Of a stretch of DNA of 64,000 nucleotides, positions 1-16,849 are shown one piece after another (within the stretch, counting starts at the first letter, position 1; each line of letters starts with the position of its first letter). Both the position numbers and the translations under genes were made by a program. The stretch comes from Portunus trituberculatus. Its lineage: Eukaryota; Arthropoda; Malacostraca; Decapoda; Portunidae. Location: the NCBI RefSeq assembly GCF_017591435.1, contig NC_059256.1, positions 10,334,249-10,398,248 on the forward strand, written 5' to 3'. The notes below the pieces were generated by a model. That model had not been told where the DNA came from. It did not search any database and saw nothing but the letters and a program-made list of their open reading frames with translations.

Positions 1-797
1 GTGTCCCCTTGGTGCACCACACACCACACACCATGCAATAGTGAGGCAGAGTGTGTCCCCTTGGTGCACCACACACCACACACCACACACCACGCAATAG
101 TGAGGCAGAGTGTGTCCCTTGGTGCACCACACACCACACACCACGCAATAGTGAGGCAGAGTGTGTCCCCTTGGTGCACCACACACCACACACCACGCAA
201 TAGTGAGGCAGAGTGTGTCCCCTTGGTGCACCACACAGCACACACCACGCAATAGTGAGGCAGAGTGTGTCCCCTTGGTGCACCACACACCACACAGCAC
301 ACACCACGCAATAGTGAGGCAGTGTGTCCCCTTGGTGCAGCACACAGCACACACCACGCAATAGTGAGGCAGTGTGTCCCCTTGGTGCAGCACACAGCAC
401 ACACCACGCAATAGTGAGGCAGTGTGTCCCCTTGGTGCAGCACACAGCACACACCACGCAATAGTGAGGCAGAGTGTGTCCCCTTGGTGCACCACACACC
501 ACACAGCACACACCACGCAATAGTGAGGCAGAGTGTGTCCCCTTGGTGCACCACACACCACACACCACGCAATAGTGAGGCAGAGTGTGTCCCCTTGGTG
601 CACCACACACCACACACCACACACCATGCAATAGTGAGGCAGAGTGTGTCCCCTTGGTGCACCACACACACACACACACACATGCAATAGTGAGGCAGAG
701 TGTGTCCCCTTGGTGCACCACACACCACACACACACCACGCAATAGTGAGGCAGAGTGTGTCCCCTTGGTGCACCACACACCACACACCACACACCA
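1..797. repeat. Minisatellite, 50-59 bp unit, about 15 copies
   Basis: The motif gcaatagtgaggcag recurs at about 35, 93, 144, 196, 249, 308, 358 and onward, separated by caccacacacc-type filler of variable length. Read on the minus strand the unit encodes a peptide like APRGHTLPHYCV, which resembles the C..C..GHTL.HY end of RNase H-bearing LINE proteins. The array begins exactly where such a LINE ends (798 onward), so it is probably an in-place amplification of LINE coding sequence. Unit length varies, so it is not kept in frame. The array runs off the left edge. Confidence 0.9.
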
Positions 798-1375
798 GGA
801 GAAGCACTGACTTCCCAAAAGTATTTGTAGCCTAATCTGAGCCTCACTGCCACCCTGTCACGTGATGCAGTGTGTCTCCCGTAGGTGTAGGCACAGCTCT
901 GGGAGACACAGCATAGTGAAGACTAGTGCCACAGTGCCACAGTGCCACTGCCCCTATGGCAACAAAGCTCCAACTGATCACTAATGCTACTGTGTACAAA
1001 GTCCTTATTGCTACTCTTAACACAGCCCAGAGTGTGCTCAGTGCCAGGGTCCACTGTGGCACTGTGGCACTGTGGCACTGTGGCATCTTGGAGGGCACAC
1101 TGAGCAAGGTGGTCTGCTTTTCATTTAGCGGGACACCCACATGAGAGGGTATCCAGGTGAAATGGACCGTGGCACCAGCACCTTCTAGGGCGTGGATGAG
1201 ATCAAGACACTTATTAACTAGATCACAGTCCATGGTGGTGGGGGGGGGAGGTGGATTGAAGAGCATACAATGCAGCCTGACTGTCAATAAAGAAATATAC
1301 ATTGTTATGGAGAGGCCCAACAATGTGGATGCTTGGAACTTGGAAGCAGAAATTTCTAACACAAACATAGAATAA
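798..1375 (-). pseudogene. LINE fragment: RNase H domain and C-terminal tail
   Basis: Minus-strand reading gives FIDSQAALYAL (RNase H core with the catalytic-type Asp-Ser), then LDLIHALEGAGATVHFTWIP, then SHVGVPLNEK, the conserved W-I-P-S-H-G-N-E run of LINE RNase H domains. Nearer the 3' end RLRLGYKYFWEVS matches the tail that follows RNase H in I-like/Nimb-like elements. The frame changes at least twice (near the poly-G at 1240-1250 and near 1130) and a tgccacag repeat has grown inside it (about 930-950 and 1060-1085), so it is dead. No reverse transcriptase is present; the element is cut off upstream. Confidence 0.75.
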
Positions 1376-1860
1376 AGTAAAAAAGAAAGAAGAAAGAAGA
1401 AATAGATAAATGATAGACAAAATAAAAAAAAAGCAGCCATTAGGAAAAAAAATGGATTATAAAAAGAAAAAAAGAAACGAAAAATAAAAAAAAGCAAATT
1501 TCATAACACAAACAAAATAAGTAAAAAAGAAAGGAGAAAGAATAGATAGAGATAAAGATAGATAAGATAGAGGGAACTAATAGGAAAAAAAATATCAAAA
1601 GGAGAAAAAGAAGTAAAAAATTAACAAAAGCATAAATTTATAACAAAAACATAAAATAAAAACAGCAAGAATAGAAGAAAACAAAAAATAAAACTAGGTG
1701 AAATAGAAGCCAATAGCAAAAAAAAAAATGATAGAAAAGAAAAAAGGAAACAAAAAAATAAAAAGATAACAAATTTCCCAACACAAACATTAAAAGATAG
1801 TAACAATAAAAGATAGAACGATAAATAAGGAATAAAACTCGGTAAAAGAGAGGAGCCAAT
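1348..1860. repeat. A-rich degenerate tandem repeat, ~140 bp unit, 4 copies
   Basis: Variants of aaatttctaacacaaacata recur at 1348, 1496, 1634 and 1773, spaced about 138-148 bp, each followed by A/G-rich sequence. The minus-strand open frames here are only poly-Phe/Leu/Ser low complexity. The first unit overlaps the 5' edge of the RNase H LINE fragment. Confidence 0.6.
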
Positions 1861-2040
1861 AGGAAAGATGCACGCCCTGAGTCAACGTAAACAAGCCCAG
1901 ACCGAGACCAAGACACAGGCGGAGAGGACTATGAAGACTGACCCTATTTGACCTTATTCTGACCTCCCCCTGCCTCGCCACCCGCACCCCTGCCCACCCC
2001 TCGCCCCCTACCCGACCCCTGAGGTAAGAGGGACAGGGGG
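1861..2040 (+). other. GC-rich unique stretch with a consensus splice donor
   Basis: Compositionally unlike its A-rich neighbours: C-rich, with CCTGAG|gtaagag at 2021-2030, a good 5' splice site. It could be an untranslated first exon of a plus-strand gene, and the nearest plus-strand gene is Derlin-2 at 7184. No open frame of note. Inference only. Confidence 0.2.
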
Positions 2041-2095
2041 AAATGGCACAAAATGGCGGAAAATTGATAAAATATGTGACTTATTTTACTTGGTG

Positions 2096-2410
2096 TATTT
2101 TTGTGTTTGTGTGTACGTGTGTGTGTTTGTGTGTACTTGTGTGTGTTTGTGTGTACGTGTGTGTGTCTGTTTGTGTGTACGTGTGTGTGTTTGTGTGTAC
2201 GTGTGTGTGTCTGTTTGTGTGTTTGTGTGTACTTGTGTGTGTTTGTGTGTACGTGTGTGTGTCTGTTTGTGTGTTTGTTTGTGTGTACGTGTGTGTGTCT
2301 GTTTGTGTGTTTGTTTGTGTGTACGTGTGTGTGTTTGTGTGTACGTGTGTGTGTTTGTGTGTACGTGTGTGTGTCTGTTTGTGTGTACGTGTGTGTGTTT
2401 GTGTGTACCT
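2096..2410. repeat. TG-rich minisatellite
   Basis: Alternating tgtgtacgtgtgtgtgtttg and tgtgtctgtttg blocks, about 20-30 bp each. Open frames through it (Cys/Val-rich, or Thr/His-rich on the other strand) are by-products of the repeat. Confidence 0.9.
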
Positions 2411-2432
2411 GTCTCCTATTCTTGTGGTTTGT

Positions 2433-2620
2433 GATTCCGGGGCCTGCTCGGGGACTGGCGTCACTGTGGGGGCCATTATATTTATTAATTTATTTTATTT
2501 TCGTTAATCGTCTCTAAAATTAATAAAACAAGTAAATAATTAAAAAAAAAAGTTAATTTGTAGCCTTAAAGGAAAGTTCTGGGGCCTGCTTGGGGACTGG
2601 CACCACTGTGGGGGGTTTAT
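2433..2620. repeat. Direct repeat of ~50 bp, two copies
   Basis: ggggcctgctcggggactgg (2438 onward) and ggggcctgcttggggactgg (2581 onward) are each followed by c..cactgtggggg and a T/A-rich stretch. Two diverged copies about 142 bp apart. Confidence 0.7.
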
Positions 2621-2684
2621 TTTATTCATTTGTTGTTACTCCTGGTTTTTCTGGGGAGATAAATATAAAGACAGGAATTCTTTA

Positions 2685-3160
2685 TCCAGACTGTAACCTC
2701 ACCTTCCTAACCTGACTGTAACCTGACCTACCTAACCTGACTGTAACCTGACCTACCTAACCTAACTGTAACCTCACCTACCTAACTTAACTGTAACCTC
2801 ACCTACCTAACCTGACTGTAACCTCACCTTCCTAACCTGACTGTAACCTCACCTACCTAAACTGACTGTAACCTCACCTTCCTAACCTGACTGTAACTTT
2901 AACCTACCTAACCTGACTGTAACTTTAACCTACCTAACCTGACTGTAACCTGACTGTAACCTCACCTACCTAACCTAACCTAACCTAACCTACCTAACCT
3001 GACTGTAACCTGACCTACCTAACCTGACTGTAACTTTAACCTAACGTACTTAATCTTACTGTAACTTAACGACTCTAACTGAAACTTTAACCTGACCTAA
3101 CTTTATCCTCTCCTGACCTAGCTAACCTGACTCTAACTTAAGCCTATCCTGACCTATAGT
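2685..3160. repeat. TAACCTGACTG tandem array with telomere-like (CCTAA)n stretches
   Basis: About 25-bp degenerate units (cctaacctgactgtaacctgacctac) over ~470 bp. A purer (CCTAA)n run near 2967-2990 is the complement of the arthropod telomere motif TTAGG. Interstitial, because other repeats lie on both sides. Confidence 0.85.
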
Positions 3161-3266
3161 CCCACTCAAATATGAAGGCCGCTGAGGGGGGAGGAGACCT
3201 AATGGTGATTCCTCGGCTGCGGCGTTGCCAAGCATCCTAGCACATAACCTAACCTAACCTAACATA

Positions 3267-3885
3267 AATAATATTATAACGCAGGGCCACCAGGGCCCAT
3301 CTAGGTTATCCTGTATCAGTCGCACAGCTTACTTGTCATCAGTACTTAAAGATACACTTACAAGTACACAATACATTATAAACTAATTCTAAATATTTGG
3401 CCCATTAACAGGGCTAAGTCCTGCAGCGAAATCCTCTACAATCTGTGATCCCCATACATGGGGATCATGTCTTGTTTAACTATAGTAAGTTTCTTATAAA
3501 AACTATCATGCAGTGCTATACATAATTATAAATTTAATAAATTTAAGTGCTTATCTAATCTGTTTTTAAACATTGTCAAACTAGTGCTATTTACAACCGT
3601 CTCTGGCAATGCATTCCAGAAGTCTACCACCCTATGACTAAAGAAATATTTTCTTCTATCGTTGTATTCTGTAATTGTCCTTTTCACCCTGTACTGCACA
3701 TGCTATCTTAGTATCATCTGCAAACTTTGATACTTTGCTACTAATTCCTATATCTAAATCGTTAATGTACACCAAGAAAAGAAGAGGTCCTAGCACTGAT
3801 CCTTGGGGTACCCCACTAACCACTTCCTTCCACTCAGACATTGCCCCATTTAATACTACACATGTTTCAGTCTCATTATTAGCTT
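3267..3885 (-). pseudogene. LINE G fragment: RT motif plus C-terminal tail, internally deleted
   Basis: On the minus strand, SGVPQGSVLGPLLFLVYIND and KFADDTKIACAV are reverse transcriptase motifs with the FADD catalytic pair. Directly after this, in another frame, comes RRKYFFSHRVVDFWNALPET, the C-terminal domain. Over 100 residues that normally separate the two are missing, so the copy has a deletion. Its 3' UTR contains gatgggccctggtggccct and a tail of (TTAGG)-like repeats at 3242-3266. The same 3' tip appears alone in the MITE arrays near 53.1 and 57.25 kb. Confidence 0.8.
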
Positions 3886-4425
3886 ACATCTTAATGAACC
3901 ATCAATAAAGTGTATTCCTGTAAGTTTGTACTAAGGGTGTATAGAGAGCTTTGAATATTGTTTTAGTGTAATGAAGATAATGATTTTGTATAGATACCAC
4001 AAAATGTAGCACCACTGCTCTCCAGCGTTGCTACTTTTCAAGGTTGGACATGGGTGAGGTCAAACTCCCTGACCGCTGATAATCCCCAGGTCAAATGGAG
4101 TCACTCCTCCCCTCCCTGTCGCTCAGGATGGAAGGTGAATATCTCGTCCGTGCTACTCGCCATCGCATCCTTCATAGTCGACAGAAATTAATTATTTACA
4201 GCGTCAACAAGTTCTGCTTAGAGGATTCTGTTATTATCAATGTGAAGGACACTTCTGACGGAGAACTGTCTGATTAAATAGCTGAGAGAGGATTATGCCT
4301 GCAGGGTAACACCTCTATGAAAGAAAAATGCACTTTAACTCTTACCTCATGGGTGGTGTGGAAAAAGAGGAAAATAAAACAACAAAAAAGATGCATGTCT
4401 ACTTGTCTATTTTAGAGAGAGAGAG

Positions 4426-4426
<1 letters not shown>
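3886..4426. other. No gene recognised
   Basis: Mixed-composition DNA between LINE G and a GT microsatellite. A 60-codon open frame at 4095-4277 has no recognisable motif. Confidence 0.5.

Positions 4427-4510
<84 letters not shown>
4427..4510. repeat. (GT)n microsatellite
   Basis: About 42 GT units preceded by a short (GA)n. Not followed by a recognisable element. Confidence 0.98.
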
Positions 4511-4512
<2 letters not shown>

Positions 4513-4561
4513 CGTCACAGGAGAACCAATACGTAAACTGTTGAAAGACTAGCGCAAGCAG

Positions 4562-4562
4562 G

Positions 4563-4617
<55 letters not shown>
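4562..4617. repeat. (AC)n tract at the 5' edge of a LINE copy
   Basis: About 25 AC units ending in acagacctgatacaag, the first bases of the truncated LINE A. Confidence 0.95.
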
Positions 4618-4619
<2 letters not shown>

Positions 4620-4927
4620 CTGATACAAGTTTTTAAATTGATCAACGGAATGGACCAAGTGGATAATGAGAAACTGATCCTGAGAGAAGAATATGACATC
4701 CGAAGCACAAGATCGCATAGTAAAAAGCTGAGAAAAGGAAGATGTCTGAGAGATATTAGAAAATATAGTTTACCGCAGAGATGTGTTGAGACGTGGAACA
4801 GTTTAGATGAAGAAGTAGTGTCTGCAACGAGTGTGCACACTTTTAAAGTAAGATTGGATAAGTGTGGATATGGAGACGGGGCCACACCAGCATAAAGCCC
4901 AGGCCCTGGAAAACTACAACTAGGTAA

Positions 4928-4930
<3 letters not shown>
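4618..4930 (+). pseudogene. LINE A 3' fragment (RT C-terminal domain)
   Basis: Open frame from VFKLINGMDQVDNEKL through RSTRSHSKKLRKGRCL and KYSLPQRCVETWNSL to KCGYGDGATPA and stop at about 4895. This is the conserved C-terminal domain that follows the reverse transcriptase in this group. The 3' end is cccaggccctggaaaactac then aactaggtaaatac, then (AC)n. The 5' truncation lies in (AC)n. Family: EN/RT LINE without RNase H, CR1/L2-like (inference). Confidence 0.85.

Positions 4931-5011
<81 letters not shown>
4931..5011. repeat. (AC)n tail of LINE A copy
   Basis: About 40 AC units directly after aactaggtaaatac. Confidence 0.97.
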
Positions 5012-5016
<5 letters not shown>

Positions 5017-5198
5017 TGAGAGAACTATATAGTAATAAGAAACAGGAGGAAGTAGTAACAAGCCAGAGAGAGAGAGAGAGAGAGAGAGCGGGAGAGATGG
5101 GCGTTTCTCCACACTTCATTGTTAATTCCATAATTGGGGCTGCGACGTTTGGGGAATTCCCGTTAGGTCTCCCCCTCAGCGGCCTTCATATTTGAGTC

Positions 5199-6287
5199 GT
5201 ACACTAGCTAACCTGACTCTAACTTAAGCCTATCCCAACCTAGCTAATAGAAACATAAAGGAGGAAGAGGAAGAGCAGGAAAGGAGATAAACATGTAGGA
5301 TTTTGTAGTGTGGTGACAGTGACAGACAGAAAGGTGGACCCGTGGCCTGACACAGACACAAAATGCACACATAAGAAAGGAGAGACTTGCTGCTGGAGAC
5401 AAACACAGAGGAGGCGCTGGGAAGGAAGACAGGGGAGGCACACACACACCCATCACATGTCACAAGGTCACTGCCGGCAAGGGGACACTGGCTGGTGCCC
5501 ATACCTTGCTTCACATACCAGGATTGGCAGACATGTATAGTGCCACACCTACCAGCGTCTATGGGTTGGGTCAGGATGCATTGCTGTGCCTAAGGGTGTA
5601 TCCAGGTGACGTGTTCTGTGGGTCAGGATGCTGTTGTGCTGTCAGTCCTCCTAAGGCTGCACAACACAGACCCCTTTCCTTGAGTGAGACTGGACTTGGT
5701 GTGTGTGTATAGGCAGGCCACCCCCTTTCCTCCCTCCCCATGCACAGGAAAACACTCTTCTTCCTCCTTTGTGTTTAATTCACGGACAAGTTGGCACAGG
5801 TACAGCTTGAAGGGACGAGAGGTGAAGAGATACTGCAAGGACTTCAAGGCTCCTGTCCTCAATGAATAGTCCTGTGCAGCTGTCTCACCACCTCACCTAA
5901 CACACATACACGCACACACCAACACCAATTGAACACCTGAATCATACACTCATAACACTAAACACACACACACACACACACACACAAATTCAAAACTCAA
6001 ACCACACACTCATAACAACGCCAAGGAGTGTGTCTGGGTGATGTGTGTTACTGTGGCTTGGGTTAAAAAGTACATTGTCACGCATAGGGATGTGTCTTGT
6101 GTAAGATATCCATTTCTGCGGGGAAAATAGGTGAAGCAACAGCCTATGGTATGAAATAAGATGTAACTAAGGGAGAGAGGACTGCTCCAGGCAAGAAAAT
6201 GTAGCAGAATGGAGAGGTTTGTTGACTCCTGGCCAGAGAGGTGTCAGAGGGGAGTCAGTCTTGTATTAGTAAGAATGCATTTCTATC
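5199..6287. other. No gene recognised
   Basis: Contains the right-hand 33-bp direct repeat (5206-5238), a short (AC)n near 5963-5986, and overlapping short open frames on both strands without motifs. Confidence 0.5.
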
Positions 6288-6458
6288 TTGAGTTTTGGAT
6301 ATAAGACGATTTTATTGACATTGGGATGGATCTATGAAGGTCAGAAGATTAATGGCCACAGTTTTCACGTCTTCAATCCCTACATGAGTCTGAATCTGTA
6401 TAAAATCATCAAATAATAAGCAGAATGGATTGAAAAATACATGATGGTGTTGAATGGG
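6288..6458. mobile_element. Old piggyBac-like MITE copy (diverged)
   Basis: Matches the element at 23799-23991 through ttttattgacatt, ggtcagaagattaatggcca and caaataataagcagaatg. It ends in tgaatggg followed by TTAA (6459-6462), the piggyBac-type target. The left end is eroded. Confidence 0.6.
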
Positions 6459-6884
6459 TTAAACAGTTGGTGAGGCAGTGTGGGTCAACTATCATCTCAT
6501 GGGGTCAGAGGAGGAGGTTATATTTGTAGGACGTTTGGGTTTAAGATTTGTGTTTGGTTTGATGCGTGTTTGATGTGTGTCATTTGGACCTGTATTTTGA
6601 TTGGATTTAAGATGAGAAGCTTTTGAGAAGTGTATGGAAACATGATTTGCTTGCTGAAGTAATTACTCATGAGCGTTTGTTTGAATTTAATTAAATGTTG
6701 AAAATTTTGCAATATACAGGGAATCCTTGTTCAGAATTCACATTTTTGCCAATTCAAACTCAGTTCATTAATAGCCAATCATCAAGGTTCGACAGACTGA
6801 CTCACCAATTCCACATTCACCCACCCAGTCAAAATCTGCCTCCACCACAAATTCACCACAAACCCGCCAGGCAGTTGGGCACCA

Positions 6885-7024
6885 CACTACAGTCACCACA
6901 CACCACACTGTCACCACACACCACAGTCACCACACACCACACTGTCACGACACACCACACTGTCACCACACACCATAGGCACCACACACCACAGTCACCA
7001 CACACCAGTCACCACACACCACCT
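6885..7024. repeat. CACCACACACCACAGT minisatellite
   Basis: Eight or so 15-20 bp units of caccacacaccacagtc / caccacacaccacactgt just upstream of Derlin-2. Confidence 0.85.
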
Positions 7025-7183
7025 TAGTGACAGATTTATATAGTGATCTCATAAATAATTGATGATGATGATGATGTTGATACAATACTTTCAACACTTA
7101 CCAACCTCTTTTCTATCTCCCCAGGTGTGTGTGTCTGTGTGTGTGTCGCCTGTGTCATCACCACCACCACCACCACCACCACC

Positions 7184-13085
<5,902 letters not shown>

Positions 13086-13093
13086 GTATGTGT

Positions 13094-13240
13094 GTGTGTT
13101 TACCTAGTTGTATTGTACAGGGTTGGAGTGTACAGGGTTGGAGTGTACAGGGTTGGAGTGTGGCTCATAGTGTCCTGTCTCCATGTCTCCATTTATCTAG
13201 TTCTGTGTGGAAAGCTGTATTTTCCAACATCCTTCACACA
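13094..13240 (-). pseudogene. LINE F copy 2, 3' end (split by hAT-like element)
   Basis: tttacctagttgtattgtac marks the LINE 3' terminus in inverse. A ~20-bp segment, acagggttggagtgt, is repeated three times. The copy continues at 14518 beyond the insertion. Confidence 0.8.
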
Positions 13241-13246
13241 CTGATC

Positions 13247-14509
13247 CAGGGCCGGCCCAAGCCTCCATGGGGCCCTAAGCGAAATTGTATTTGTGGGCCT
13301 ACTAAGTAAATAAAGAGGTAGACACTGTTGTTACTGTAAATGTGTCATGTTTAATTATTATTGGTTTAAAGAAAAAGCAACGTCAATGTGGAACAACAAA
13401 TTGTAATGCAAGATCAATAAAAACAAATAACACTTCCAAATTTCAACTTTATTAGCTCACAAAAATAATTATAAATTCCATTACAAAGACATAAAGAATG
13501 ACATGAAATAATGAGTGAATACCACACAGCTGTTTAATGCTACAAATGAACAGAGCTGCTGTACTGTACCTAAGACACAGTAACTCAATGGTTTGTTCCA
13601 CCCACTCTTAGTGTCCTCAGTGGTCACGCAGAGTAAGGCGCCGCATTCTGCCACGGTGGTGGTAGATTGCGGGGCATCGATTTGAACCCCACTCATGACA
13701 TGTAGCAGCTATGTGGCCTTTGTTGCCTAGCAGCAAGACAAATCACTTCATTGGAGGGGCCTCCCTTGTGATGACTTCATTTGGGGATTATGTAATCCTT
13801 TAATCAGCCACTCTTAAAACCTGTGCTTGCTGGCTTCTCTGGAGGCAAAGTCATTTATGACATCTCAATAAGATAACTGATGGCTAACTTTGCTGTTGAT
13901 ATTTATCATTGCCAGTCCACTAAGCCTTTCTTGTGCCATGGAACATCTTCCTTCCTTTTTCTGTTCTCTGCCCCTGAGGGATGCCCTTTTTTGTGACATC
14001 GTTAGCCGAACAACCTATGTTAAGGATGCGCAGGGTACACAGCACACTGCATGTCGGGAACTGACATGCAGGAAGCGCCGGTGCAGCGAAGCCTTATAGT
14101 CCGCTGGCTTAGCGAAAAAAATGTGACACACTAGATTAAAGCAACAAACTTTCACACTGCTTGTTTGGGTCCCATGGAAGAATATTAGAGGGTGGTGCCC
14201 CACCTGCAAAAAAATGGCCGCCCAAAGAGCATTTATGATCCCATATAAATACTACTGGATTGGATTTAAGGGTGGTTTAGCACAATCTAGGGGTGATTTA
14301 AGTACAAACAACCACATAACATTACTTAGAATATATTTTTACAACTCCGTATTGTCTCCATATCTTTGATCATATAGAAATAACTATTTATACATGGCTG
14401 AAAAATAACACATAGGCTACAATATATTTTTTATTGCTCTTGGGGCCCCCCTTGTGGCCTCGAGGCCCTAAGCCACCGCTTACTTCACTTATGCATCGGG
14501 CCGGCCCTG
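13247..14509. mobile_element. hAT-like non-autonomous transposon, 1263 bp
   Basis: Perfect 12-bp terminal inverted repeats CAGGGCCGGCCC / GGGCCGGCCCTG, with GC-rich subterminal repeats (gggccctaag / cgaggccctaag). The flank TCCTGATC (14510-14517) is partly repeated as CTGATC (13241-13246), as for an 8-bp hAT target duplication with a small loss on the left. It interrupts LINE F at the point where copy 1 reads straight through (about 8055). No transposase frame is visible. Confidence 0.8.
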
Positions 14510-14517
14510 TCCTGATC

Positions 14518-16612
14518 TTCTTGACATGTCCTCTTGTCCTTCCATCTCCTTCTGTCACCAGCACCAGGTCTTCCTTGTCTAGCTTTTCAATATCATTGAC
14601 TATCTTGTACATTGTTATTAGGTCCCCTCGTTCTCTTCCATCTTGTAAGGTTGGCAGTCCCATTTCCTTCAGTCGTTCTTCATGTGAGGTCCTTTAGTCC
14701 CATTTCCTTCAGTCGTTCTTCATGTGAGGTCCTTTAGTCCCATTTCCTTCAGTCGTTCTTCACATGTGAGGTCCTTTAGTTCGCACCATCTTTGTAGCAA
14801 TCTTCTGTATCCTTTCCAGTTTTCTTCTATCCTTTTAGAGGTTGGAGACCACACCACTGCTGCATATTCCAGCCTTGGGTGTATCATGCTTGTGATGATT
14901 TTTTTCATCATATCTTTATCAATGCAATGAAATGCCACTCTTATATTAGTCAACATCCTATGTGATAGTCCAAATATCTTGCTTATGTGTTTATCAGGGC
15001 TCAGATTTTCTTGTATGATCACTCCAAGATGTTTTCCTCTTTAGTCTTCATTATTTGCTCCTCTCCCATCAAATAGTTCCATACTGGTCTTCTCTTACTC
15101 TTTCCTAGTTCCATTATGTGGCATTTCTTGGCATTAAACTCCAATTTCCACTTATTGCTCCATTCATAGATCTTGTTTAAATCTTCCTGCAGCAGCAAAC
15201 AGTCCTCTCTGGTTTTGATAACTCTTAGCAGCTTTGCATCATCACCAAACAAATTAATGTAACTGTTTACCCCATTGTGAATGTCATTTACATAAACTTG
15301 AAACATAATGTGGGCTAACATTTGACCCTTGTGGCACTCCGCTAGTTACTTTACCCCAAGATGAGTATGTATCTCTGATCACAGTTCTCATTTCTCTATC
15401 CTTCAAATAATCTCTTGTCCATTGTAGCAAGGTTCCTCGCAGTCCTCCTGTGTTCTCTAGTTACCAAAGAAGTCTTCCGTGCAGGACTTTATCAAAGGCC
15501 TTTTGAATGTCCAGGTATACTGTGTCCAGTGTCTACCCATCCATCTCTGTTTTCCAGTCCTGCAATAGCTCTGGAGTAGAAGCTTAATAAGTTTGATACA
15601 CATGACCGCCCTGTCCTGAACCCAAATTGTCTGTTCGATATGACTTGCTCCTCTTCTAGAAATTTGACCCATTTTTCTTTGATAATTATTTCACATAACT
15701 TCCCTACGACACTTGTAAGTGACACTGGTCTGTAGTTTAGTGGTTCAGTTGCCTTTCCTCCTTTAAATATGGGTATTACGTTGGCTCTCTTCCACTCAGT
15801 GGAACTTTCCTTCATTTATTGAACTTTAATTATTTCCCAAATTGGCTCCAGTAATTGGTGTTTACATTGTTTAACACCAGCCTGATACACCAGCCCCCCA
15901 TTGCTTTTCTGACTTCCAACTTGTCCAGTAATCTTCCAATATCCTCTTTGTGCACTGCAATCTCCTGTAATCCTTGGCAATGCAATGTCCTGTTAGGTTC
16001 TGTGAATCATCTTCTTCAGTGAACACCGTTTTGAAGCTCTCATTCATTATTTCACACATTTCCTTCTCTGTTTGGTATGTCTTCCTTCTTTCTTATTTTT
16101 CAATTGTTTCCTTGTTCTTCATCTTACCGTTTATAAACTTGTAGAAAAGTTTGGGTTCATCCTTGCTTTATCCACTACATCCTTCTCAAACTTTCTTTCT
16201 TCCTCTCTCCTTACTCTGATATACTCATTACTAGCATCTTTGTACAGCCGACTCTTATAGTCATTTCCCTGCTTTAAGAGTTTCTTCCATGCTTTATATA
16301 TATATATTTTTTTTTAGCTTGTTTGCATCTACCATTGTACCAAGCATGTATTTTTTTGAACTCTATAAACAGGAACAAACTTTTTTACTCCTTCATTGTA
16401 TTCCTTTAAGACTATGTCATATTTCTCTTGTACAGTCTTCCTGCTCATAATATTACTCCACTCAATATCAGCAAAATAACTCATTAATTTTTCAAAATCT
16501 GCTCTTGCATAATTTAATCTCTCTCCTTTATAGTCCTCTCTGTATCTTATCTCATCTTCCTCATGCATTTGCATCTCTAATGTCACATGATCACTTTCCA
16601 CATTGGACTAAG
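14518..16612 (-). pseudogene. LINE F copy 2, endonuclease end to RT C-terminus
   Basis: Minus strand, 5' to 3': SDHVTLEMQM (end of the endonuclease domain), FADIEWSNIMSRKTVQEKYD, then EWKRANVIPIFKGG, PLNYRPVSLTSVVGKLCE, SNRQFGFRTGRSC, INLFGDDAKLLRVI, LEFNAKKCHIMELGKSKRRP, and three GLKDLTCEERLKEM-like units before LPTLQDGRERGDL. Frame breaks are numerous. The 5' end stops in (AC)n, the tail of the next SINE. Confidence 0.85.
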
Positions 16613-16615
16613 GTA

Positions 16616-16849
16616 GTGTGTGTGTGTGTAATTCACTGTTTGATCTGCTGCAGTCTCTGACGAGACAGCCAGGTTTCCCTCGAGCTCAGAGCTCTTATTT
16701 CCGATCTTGGATCCTGAGACCAGGCACACACCACACCAGGACAACAAGGTCACAACTCCTCAATTTTACATCCCTCCTCTCACTCTATGAACATCTCACA
16801 GAGACACACCCAAATATCTACAATCATCTCTTTATCAGCTCTAACCACT

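Larger units (their letters stand above)
3164..5198. mobile_element. Candidate TIR-bounded element, ~2.0 kb, unclassified
   Basis: The left edge ACTCAAATATGAAGGCCGCT (3164-3183) continues into gaggggg..gagacctaa. The right edge (about 5161-5198) is the inverse complement over roughly 40-50 bp with small indels. Outside both edges is the same 33-bp sequence, ctagctaacctgactctaac and onward (3118-3150 and 5206-5238). No transposase is visible inside; the interior holds a LINE 3' end, a LINE fragment and microsatellites. It could be a non-autonomous DNA transposon that took insertions, or the product of an inverted duplication. Confidence 0.4.

Noticed and set aside
2043..2517. Cys/Val-rich and Thr/His-rich open frames
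   Set aside because: Produced by TG/CA simple repeats; no protein family resembles them. The same applies to the frames in 4328-5112, 9461-9812, 11511-12630 and 27402-27733.
2685..3265. A true telomere
   Set aside because: TTAGG-type units are short, degenerate and mixed with TAACCTGACTG units, and ordinary repeats lie on both sides; interstitial telomere-like DNA is the better reading.
13590..13720. tRNA-like B box (gatttgaacccc, inverse) inside the hAT-like element
   Set aside because: No A box at the right spacing on the same strand; probably chance or an old SINE scrap.
14015..14209. Short frames inside the hAT-like element as a transposase
   Set aside because: Less than 70 codons with no hAT dimerisation or catalytic motif; the element looks non-autonomous.
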